21,586 nt of DNA from Rs1 sp034111875 (GTDB lineage: Bacteria; Pseudomonadota; Gammaproteobacteria; Pseudomonadales; Balneatricaceae), in contig JAWUWK010000040.1 in assembly GCA_034111875.1 (NCBI GenBank), positions 1 through 21,586 of the forward strand, read 5' to 3'. Below the pieces are notes generated by a model, which saw only the letters and a list, made by a program, of their open reading frames with translations, had not been told where the DNA came from and ran no database searches. Both the position numbers and the translations under genes were made by a program. Within the stretch, counting starts at the first letter, position 1; each line of letters starts with the position of its first letter. This document shows positions 15,721 to 21,586 of the stretch, one piece after another.

Positions 15721-15966
15721 GCTCTGTAATGTATAGCCTATTACGGCTAATGATGGTTGATTAACAAAAAAGTATATCAATTTACACTACTAGTGAAATC
15801 TTCGCGCGAAGCAACGACCTTTCTAGTAAAAAAATACATTTGAACCTTAATAATGAGGACTTTAAGTTTTTTTTAACGCCTTATTACTGAACGCAATAAG
15901 GCTGTAAATGTATATGATTCATAACGTTTAAAAAAGCCGATATCCCGCCCCTTTTTTATCGATAAT
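15721..15966. other. Convergent sspB-dolP gap with several dyads
   Basis: 246 bases without an ORF but rich in symmetry. TAGCC/GGCTA lies at 15734-15749. TACTAG/CTAGTA (15788-15793, 15823-15828) encloses the 12-base perfect palindrome CTTCGCGCGAAG (15800-15811). GCCTTATT/AATAAGGC (15878-15902) is an eight-pair hairpin without a T-tract on the correct side. AAAAAAG/CTTTTTT (15930-15957) could be a weak two-way terminator for sspB and dolP. Functions are not assigned. Confidence 0.5.
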
Positions 15967-16539
15967 TTAATCTATATGTTCAAATACTTTGACTATTTTT
16001 CTGACACCCGAGATAGTTTTTATTTCATTTACTGCGGCCTCGCCCTCGCTACGCGTTACTAGTCCCATTAAGTAGACAGTGGCATCTTCTGTATTGATTT
16101 TAACCCTCAATCCTTTAGCGTTAGAAGAGAGTAGAAGTTTACTTTTGGCTTCTATTGTTAATGCTGTATCTTGTGCTCTTGTTATAAAAGACGTGGGTCC
16201 TGCTATTTGTATTTCATTGTGGACCCGGTTAACTTTGCGGGTCGATTGTGCAATCTTCTGTGCTTCAAGTGCTACTTCTTGGGAAGGTGCCTGGCCGATA
16301 AGTAGTACATTCAGATTAAAGCTAATAACATTGATATGTGAGCGCCTTAGAGCCATTGAACCTTTAGTTAAATTGAATAAAATTTTAGTTTCAATTATCT
16401 CGTCCTCAACAACTGTGCCTGCACTTCTTAAGCCTGGGCTGGATAAAATAGGCTTGTCCGTCGCCTTTCCTGCTAAAGAGGCACAGCCTGTGCTTAAAAT
16501 GGCAAATACAATCAAAGGTAGTATTGTTAACTTATACAT
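15967..16539 (-). CDS. dolP: Outer-membrane lipoprotein with two BON domains (DolP/YraP)
   Basis: Outer-membrane lipoprotein that supports envelope integrity and localises to division sites in E. coli. It has 190 residues (191 in E. coli). The signal peptide ends in the lipobox LSTGC with acyl-Cys19; Ala at +2 favours the outer membrane. Two BON domains follow: about residues 45-112 (VEDEIIETKILFNLTKG to VNRVHNEIQI) and 118-190 (LTIEAKSKLLLSS to ISGVRKIVKVFEHID). Its start overlaps the diaA stop by one base, so it is the last gene of lpoA-yraN-diaA-dolP. Confidence 0.9.
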   Translation of the reverse strand: MYKLTILPLIVFAILSTGCASLAGKATDKPILSSPGLRSAGTVVEDEIIETKILFNLTKGSMALRRSHINVISFNLNVLLIGQAPSQEVALEAQKIAQSTRKVNRVHNEIQIAGPTSFITRAQDTALTIEAKSKLLLSSNAKGLRVKINTEDATVYLMGLVTRSEGEAAVNEIKTISGVRKIVKVFEHID

Positions 16540-17129
16540 TATTCGGCTCCGAATAGTTGATAATCAATGAGATCACAAAGGCAGTGTAAGACTAATAGTT
16601 GAGTATTGTAGATTAAAATACTGTCGCTAGATGGAATGCATATTTCGACTTCATTTGGCCGCAAAAGTGCCGTGACATCACCACCATCGCCACCATTAAG
16701 TACAATAACCAACATATCCCTATCGTGAGCGGCTTGGATAGCTTGAACTAGGCTGCTTGATTTTCCGTGGGGCGTTGCTAAGAGCAATACATCGCCGGCC
16801 TGGCCGAAGGCGCTAATTTGCTTAGAGTAAATGTCGCCGAAATTTATATCTTCAATAATCGCGGTGATGGTGCTGCCATCGGCGGCAAGGCACATCGCAG
16901 GCAAGCCGGGTCTCTCTGTGCGAAACCTGCTGAGCAGTAGCGTGCAGAAATGCTGCACAATAGCCGCTGACGCGCCGTTGCCAACACATAATATTTTTTT
17001 ATCTGATGCAAGGCAATGCAACAAGGTCTCGCTGGCATGCGCTATGAGGGGTGTGTATTGCTCTATGGTGTGTGCATTGATATCCATGGCATTGTGAAAG
17101 TGATTTATAACCCGGTCTTCAAGTTCCAT
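16539..17129 (-). CDS. diaA: SIS-domain protein DiaA-like
   Basis: DiaA binds DnaA and promotes timely replication initiation in E. coli; it is a paralogue of the heptose isomerase GmhA. ATG 17129 is chosen because AGGA (17137-17140) lies seven bases upstream, giving 196 residues, the E. coli length. The SIS core is clear: KKILCVGNGASAAIVQHF near residue 49 and AFGQAGDVLLLATPHGKSSS near residue 108. The C-terminal helix, RIQExH in E. coli DiaA and GmhA, reads LIYNTQ here (residues 172-177), while the following HCLCDLIDYQLF is conserved. The loss of Gln, Glu and His argues against isomerase activity. It lies between yraN and dolP as in E. coli and Pseudomonas. Sequence and context support DiaA; DnaA binding is inferred. 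Confidence 0.88.
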   Translation of the reverse strand: MELEDRVINHFHNAMDINAHTIEQYTPLIAHASETLLHCLASDKKILCVGNGASAAIVQHFCTLLLSRFRTERPGLPAMCLAADGSTITAIIEDINFGDIYSKQISAFGQAGDVLLLATPHGKSSSLVQAIQAAHDRDMLVIVLNGGDGGDVTALLRPNEVEICIPSSDSILIYNTQLLVLHCLCDLIDYQLFGAE

Positions 17130-17139
17130 CGATATATTC

Positions 17140-17490
17140 CTAAAGTCTGAAGGCATCTTTATACCATAGTGGACAACTCTGTGCAGTGCCACTTTCAAAA
17201 GCAATGACATCGAAACGACAATAATATTGGCTGTATTTATTGTTTTCCATAAGAAAATGCTTTGCAGTGGTGATGATTTTTTGCTGTTTTTTGCCGTTGA
17301 CAGAGCTGACCGCACCACCAAATTTAGCCGATGATCTTAATCTCACTTCAACGAAAACCAGAGTTCCCTGATCCAGCATGATCAAATCTATTTCACCGAA
17401 CCTGCAATTATAATTGCTAACTAGTAAACTTAAATGATGTCCTATTAGCCATTTAAGTGCGGCTTTTTCTGCTGTTTTTCCCTTATCCAT
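17140..17490 (-). CDS. yraN: UPF0102 protein YraN, nuclease-fold
   Basis: A 116-residue protein of the YraN/UPF0102 family, which has an endonuclease-like fold and no established substrate. The active-site-like residues are visible in CRFGEIDLIMLDQGTLVFVEV, with the Glu, Asp and Glu-x-(R/K) spacing of the fold, followed by SVNGKKQQKIITTAKHFL. ATG 17490 is used rather than an in-frame TTG four codons earlier; neither has a strong ribosome binding site. It lies between lpoA and diaA, its standard position. Confidence 0.9.
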   Translation of the reverse strand: MDKGKTAEKAALKWLIGHHLSLLVSNYNCRFGEIDLIMLDQGTLVFVEVRLRSSAKFGGAVSSVNGKKQQKIITTAKHFLMENNKYSQYYCRFDVIAFESGTAQSCPLWYKDAFRL

Positions 17491-17568
17491 TATAGCTACC
17501 AATAATTGACACTCGTGTCAGTGTATCCACAACCACAGATTGCACAGTGCTGGCTGTTCACAAATTAT

Positions 17569-19392
17569 TTATTGAGCGGGTAATATCTTTAGTGAGCCGT
17601 CGACAAATTGTGCCCAATTCAGAGTCTTTTGTAGCATATTATCGGCTGAGACTTTTAGTTTGCCTGTTTCTCCGTCATAAAATGAATCAGGTTGAGCCGC
17701 TAAATTATACAAGTTGGGTGCCACGTTGAGTGCATCTATACCAAAGGCATAAAGGCGACCAAAGCGTGTCTGGGTTTTGCCAGTGACAGCTGCCATTTTG
17801 CGTTTATAGTTACCCTCAGTGAGTAGCCAAGGTATATCACCAAACATCATTCCATTCAGGTCAAGATCTTTTACCGGATTAGTTTTGCCACTGAAGATTC
17901 GAGATGTTGCATAGAGCGGTAGGTTATCTGCATAGAAATACAATATGCTAGGGCCTATTTGATAGGCATCTGATTTACTCGCGAATAAAAATATTCCATC
18001 GGCATCTTTGCGGGTCATTCTGCGAATAGCGTCGCGCAAAAACGCTGTCTTAACTTTCTTTTGTAGTGCTCGAATAGTCGATTGATTTAACTTTAACATT
18101 TGAGCCACTGCATTAGTGACGTTGCCTTTGTCAGTGTCGTAATAAGAAGTAGAGAGTACTTGACCGCCCAGAGAATTAAAAGCATTGGTAAAAGTGTTAG
18201 CCGCTAATATACCGCTATCGTTTTCAGGTACAAGTGCAAGGATGTTTCGTCTGCCATCTTTAAAGGCTCTCTGTGCAGCATCTCTCACTTCGTCCTCGTT
18301 GGAAAGTCCAAATTGGTATAAGTTACTATTGCCTATGGCTGTGGTGTTCAAGGCTAGAACTGGTATAGGTAATGCTGGCATTTGGGCAAGTTGTGAGACA
18401 ATAGCGCGATTGATAGGGCCAATGATCGCATCGGCATTGAGCTCCTGTGCCCGCGCTAAAATAGCGCTTGCGCTGTTATAACGAGCGCTGTCTATGTAGC
18501 TGATTTGAACATTGTTATTAGCGGGGCTCATCGCTGCTAACTTGATGCCTTGTATGATAGCAGCGCCTCCTTTTGCATATTTGCCACTCTCTGGCAAAGC
18601 GACCACTACATGCGAATAATTATAGCTGGTATTTTGAAGTGGCTCTTTAGACAGATAACCTGCTAGGGCCTGCGGGGGAAATTTGACTGCAGAGTGTGCA
18701 GTCCAACTTTTATACCACTGATTAGCAATTATCTTCTCGCTGTTTGGGGTCTCCTTAAACTTTATTATTAACACTAGCCAGCCTCTCAGAGTATAGCTAT
18801 TATTTGCGTTAGTACCGATTGTTTTTAATTGTTGTAAATCTAAGGTTTTGAAAAGTTGCCATATATTTTCGTTAAGTGAAATGAGCTCAGAGCTGTCATT
18901 AGTGAATTCGCTGGCTGATATTAAAGCGACTACTTCTTTATTCAACTGATTGGTTAATCCGTAGGCCGAGGCAAGGGTAGTGTATTTATCATTAAGTTGC
19001 GCATCACTAAAACCGCTATCATTTGTTAACTTAGTTAAGTAAAGCAGCGCTGAATTACCCTCCGCTAGGCCAATCGAGGCTTTTGCTCTGACGAGATAGG
19101 CTTTAAACAGTAAAGAATCAGGTAGCGCTTGAACCGCTATGGTGTCTAGTAAACGAGTAACAGCCGTAAATTTTTCTTGTAACAACATTAATCGTGCTGC
19201 TTGAACTTTTAATTGCGCTGCTTTTAAGGGGGTGGCAGTTTCAGCCTCGACTAATAGTTGCTTAATGCTAGCAGAGGTATTCACGGGCCCCGGCGTTTTC
19301 GGCTCGCTGCTTTTAATAGGTTGTTGTGTTGTGCAAGCGGTTGCTAAAATGGCAAATAGCGCTATCATCGCCAAGCGTTTAAAATTCGTCAT
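17569..19392 (-). CDS. lpoA: Penicillin-binding protein activator LpoA
   Basis: Outer-membrane lipoprotein that reaches through the periplasm to activate the peptidoglycan synthase PBP1a. It has 607 residues (E. coli 678). The signal peptide ends in the lipobox LATAC with acyl-Cys20. An N-terminal helical TPR-like region (about residues 35-240) is followed by a periplasmic-binding-protein-like domain (about 265-600), with VVVALPESGKYAKGGAAIIQ, ADAIIGPINRAIVSQLAQMP and DGIFLFASKSDAYQIGPSI. It is the first gene of the minus-strand cluster. Only 30 bases separate its start from the divergent rsmI start, so promoters must overlap the neighbouring coding sequence. Confidence 0.93.
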   Translation of the reverse strand: MTNFKRLAMIALFAILATACTTQQPIKSSEPKTPGPVNTSASIKQLLVEAETATPLKAAQLKVQAARLMLLQEKFTAVTRLLDTIAVQALPDSLLFKAYLVRAKASIGLAEGNSALLYLTKLTNDSGFSDAQLNDKYTTLASAYGLTNQLNKEVVALISASEFTNDSSELISLNENIWQLFKTLDLQQLKTIGTNANNSYTLRGWLVLIIKFKETPNSEKIIANQWYKSWTAHSAVKFPPQALAGYLSKEPLQNTSYNYSHVVVALPESGKYAKGGAAIIQGIKLAAMSPANNNVQISYIDSARYNSASAILARAQELNADAIIGPINRAIVSQLAQMPALPIPVLALNTTAIGNSNLYQFGLSNEDEVRDAAQRAFKDGRRNILALVPENDSGILAANTFTNAFNSLGGQVLSTSYYDTDKGNVTNAVAQMLKLNQSTIRALQKKVKTAFLRDAIRRMTRKDADGIFLFASKSDAYQIGPSILYFYADNLPLYATSRIFSGKTNPVKDLDLNGMMFGDIPWLLTEGNYKRKMAAVTGKTQTRFGRLYAFGIDALNVAPNLYNLAAQPDSFYDGETGKLKVSADNMLQKTLNWAQFVDGSLKILPAQ

Positions 19393-19422
19393 GTAAAAGT
19401 AAACCCTATTAGGATTGATAAA

Positions 19423-20274
19423 ATGTCAGATGCATTGTTATATGTTGTTGCCACACCGATAGGAAATCTCGGCGATATAACTCACCGCGCGATAGAGGTA
19501 TTGCAATCCGTTGATCTGATCGCCGCGGAAGATACTCGCCACAGTTCTCGATTAATGGCGCACTTTAACATTAAAACGCCGATGATATCAGTGCATGATC
19601 ATAACGAAAGACAAAGAGTTAGCACAATCATTAATAAGTTATCCCAAGGTGATAATATAGCTTTAATTTCGGATGCTGGCACTCCGTTAATTTCCGATCC
19701 CGGCTTTATTCTAGTGCGCGCTGTAAGAGAGGCGGGATACAAAGTTGTCCCTGTGCCAGGCTGCTGCGCTGTAATAACCGCTTTGAGCGCCGCTGGAATG
19801 CCTTCTAATAATTTTACTTTCGAGGGTTTTTTACCGGCTAAAAGAGTGGCTAGAAAACAGCGGTTCAAGGATATCATTGATGATACACGCACCATTATAT
19901 TTTATGAGTCCACCCATAGAATTGTCGATTCTTTGACCGATATGTTAGAAGTACTTGGTTCACAAAGATATGTTGTTATAGCGCGTGAACTAACTAAAAC
20001 CTTTGAGACTATTTACGGTGCAAAATTAGCCGATTTAATTGACTGGGTTACGAGTGATGCTAATCAGCAAAAAGGCGAGTTTGTTTTACTTATATCGGGT
20101 GCTGAACCGAAAAAAATAACAGAAATTTCTGCGGAAACCTTGCGCGTGTTAGCGGTGTTAGCCAAAGAATTACCGTTAAAACAAGCCTGCGCATTGACCG
20201 CTCAAATTACCGGAGAAAAGAAAAATGCACTCTATCAAGAAGGGTTGGCGCAAAAGCAAAATAACGCTGGCTAA
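19423..20274 (+). CDS. rsmI: 16S rRNA (cytidine1402-2'-O)-methyltransferase
   Basis: SAM-dependent enzyme that 2'-O-methylates C1402 in the decoding centre of 16S rRNA. It has 283 residues (286 in E. coli). Tetrapyrrole-methylase-fold motifs are complete: LYVVATPIGNLGDITHRAIE at the start, IAAEDTRHSSRLMAHFNI, ALISDAGTPLISDPGFILVR, VPVPGCCAVITALSAAGMPS, FEGFLPAKR and IFYESTHRI. TAGGAT precedes the ATG. It is divergent from lpoA and upstream of rnpB, as in Pseudomonas. Confidence 0.96.
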   Translation: MSDALLYVVATPIGNLGDITHRAIEVLQSVDLIAAEDTRHSSRLMAHFNIKTPMISVHDHNERQRVSTIINKLSQGDNIALISDAGTPLISDPGFILVRAVREAGYKVVPVPGCCAVITALSAAGMPSNNFTFEGFLPAKRVARKQRFKDIIDDTRTIIFYESTHRIVDSLTDMLEVLGSQRYVVIARELTKTFETIYGAKLADLIDWVTSDANQQKGEFVLLISGAEPKKITEISAETLRVLAVLAKELPLKQACALTAQITGEKKNALYQEGLAQKQNNAG

Positions 20275-20388
20275 AATTTAGTATGTTTAACTGATATTCT
20301 TGTGTTGGTTGAAGTGCTTATGTCTATTTTCTAAAATACCCAGATTAATGACTAGCTAAAGTGATAGTCTTTTGCTAAAGTTCGCCGC

Positions 20389-20746
<358 letters not shown>

Positions 20747-20758
20747 AATTTAGCTTTT

Positions 20759-20800
20759 TGTTTTCAATGCGCCACATCTCTTTTTAGAGGTGAGAAAACA
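20759..20800 (+). repeat. Nested inverted repeat covering the integrase ribosome binding site
   Basis: Outer arms TGTTTTC (20759-20765) and GAAAACA (20794-20800) enclose an inner hairpin CATCTCT (20775-20781), loop TTTT, AGAGGTG (20786-20792), with one G-U pair. The inner 3' arm is the likely ribosome binding site (GAGGTGAG) of the next ORF, and the outer 3' arm ends on the A of its ATG. In RNA the site would be masked. It could also be part of an attachment or element end. Confidence 0.5.
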
Positions 20801-21393
20801 TGGTCCAGAAACTGGTATGCAACCCAAAGCAATACTTATTGCTTCGCGGTAGAACTTACTATTTCAGGTACACAATACCGACAGAAGTAAGAAGGCTCTG
20901 TCTCGATCTTCCGATTGAGGTGAAGCGGAGCCTTCGAACTGACTCCTACACAGATGCTCTTGCATTAATTGCACAGAAGCTTTGTCTGATCAAAATTATT
21001 CAGAAGACTGTAAATCCTAAAGTTATCTTAAAGCTACTCGCACAGCTATTGGGTTTCTCCAAAGAATTCTCTGCGTGGGCGAAAGACCAGCTTGCAGGAA
21101 TATCACTAAGACCTAGCGTCGACCAAAAGCGACAGCTAATACCCAAAGCTCCCCCTAAACCTGTTACACCTTTGCTATCGCAGTCATGGATCAAGTTAAT
21201 TAATTCAATGAGCTGGACTAAGAGGCGGGCGACCGACAATCAGCATCTATTCGATAGCCTTCTGTTTTTCATTCGTGATAAGCCAGTGGGCACGGTGACT
21301 AAGAAAATGCTACTTAGGGCGTTTAAGTCAATCTCTAGGAGTCTGTCGGACTTAATCGCTTCATCGAACAAAGCCTTTGTGAGATACCCATAA
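20800..21393 (+). pseudogene. N-terminal part of an integrase-like tyrosine recombinase
   Basis: A 197-residue ORF whose N-terminus (YLLLRGRTYYFRYTIPTEVR and LPIEVKRSLRTDSYTDALAL) matches the arm-binding N-terminal domain of a common group of proteobacterial phage/island integrases (DUF6538-like, from memory). The region to about residue 180 could be a diverged core-binding domain (WTKRRATDNQHLFDSLLFFI, then KPVGTVTKKMLLRAF). Full-length relatives are usually 350-600 residues; here the catalytic domain with the R-H-R-Y residues is absent and the frame ends 27 bases before a transposase start. The simplest reading is truncation by the insertion sequence. Position directly after rnpB suggests it belonged to an element integrated there. 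A deliberate short DNA-binding derivative is less likely but not excluded. Confidence 0.6.
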
Positions 21394-21420
21394 ACTCCTT
21401 ACGACGACCGGATAACTATA

Positions 21421-21586
21421 ATGAATCGTTTTGTCACGGTTGATCGCGATACTGACTATCTGTTGCCGCCCTCAGTCTCGAACTGGCTGACTGAGGACCA
21501 TCTGGCAGGTATCGTCGCAGAGATTATTGATCGACTCGACCTGTCGGAACTCACTCGCCCCTATGCTGGGCGGGGCTCAAAAGCAC
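21421..21586 (+). mobile_element. IS1182-type transposase gene, 5' part
   Basis: The first 55 codons of a transposase that runs off the window. FVTVDRDTDYLLPPSVSNWL and TEDHLAGIVAEIIDRLDLSE, ending in YAGRGSKA, match the strongly conserved N-terminus of IS1182/IS5-like DDE transposases. Only the N-terminal domain is visible; whether the gene is complete cannot be judged. The left inverted repeat of the element should lie between about 21350 and 21420, but its boundary cannot be set without the right end. Confidence 0.82.

Noticed and set aside
17130..17321. Upstream extension of the diaA reading frame to a 260-residue protein
   Set aside because: It overlaps yraN, carries no family sequence, and ATG 17129 has a good ribosome binding site and gives the E. 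coli DiaA length.
17507..17520. Palindrome TGACAC-TC-GTGTCA between yraN and lpoA
   Set aside because: Short dyad with no T-tract and no second copy in the window; it may be a binding site but nothing supports a specific call.
17523..17531. GTATCCACA, one mismatch from a DnaA box, upstream of yraN/diaA
   Set aside because: A single near-match is expected by chance, there is no cluster of boxes or AT-rich unwinding element, and nearness to diaA is not evidence of an origin.

Overview
The window looks like chromosome from a gammaproteobacterium related to the Pseudomonas/Cellvibrio lineage, probably aquatic, with a moderately AT-rich genome. The main reason is gene order: zapE, rplM-rpsI, the cytochrome bc1 operon petABC, sspA, sspB, then dolP-diaA-yraN-lpoA on the opposite strand, then rsmI and rnpB. 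As I recall it, this is the Pseudomonas layout. The taxonomic guess is inference; no 16S or other marker is present.

Layout. (1) 36-1541: a bifunctional GDP-mannose enzyme (algA/manC type) on the plus strand. (2) 1863-7305, minus strand: a five-gene exopolysaccharide export and control operon. In transcription order it encodes an outer-membrane beta-barrel, a short OPX export protein, a Wzz-type chain-length protein fused to a BY tyrosine kinase, a PHP-type tyrosine phosphatase, and a VpsP-like membrane-anchored protein. The order recalls vpsM-N-O-P of Vibrio, with a phosphatase gene added. GDP-mannose from the first gene could feed the polymer, but no glycosyltransferase lies in the window. 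(3) 7306-7852: a long AT-rich intergenic region with several inverted and direct repeats. (4) 7853-9125: moaB and mobA, for molybdenum cofactor biosynthesis. (5) 9287-11468: zapE, then ribosomal protein genes rplM-rpsI ending in a strong terminator. (6) 11764-14389: petA-petB-petC, translationally coupled, encoding the whole bc1 complex. (7) 14500-15720: sspA and sspB, each preceded closely by a terminator-like hairpin. (8) 15967-19392, minus strand: lpoA, yraN, diaA, dolP, a cell-envelope and replication-linked cluster. (9) 19423-20746: rsmI and the class A RNase P RNA gene rnpB. (10) 20759-21586: foreign DNA, made of the N-terminal part of an integrase-like protein and the start of an IS1182-type transposase that runs off the window. 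In Pseudomonas mraZ and the division/wall cluster follow rnpB, so a mobile element or island appears to have entered just after rnpB.

Most genes are standard housekeeping genes. The parts worth a second look are the rnpB-adjacent mobile DNA (including a hairpin that covers the integrase ribosome binding site), the short-OPX/barrel/kinase/phosphatase module, a DiaA protein that has lost a conserved SIS-domain motif, and the hairpins in front of sspA and sspB. I see no CRISPR array, tRNA, toxin-antitoxin pair or clear defence system.
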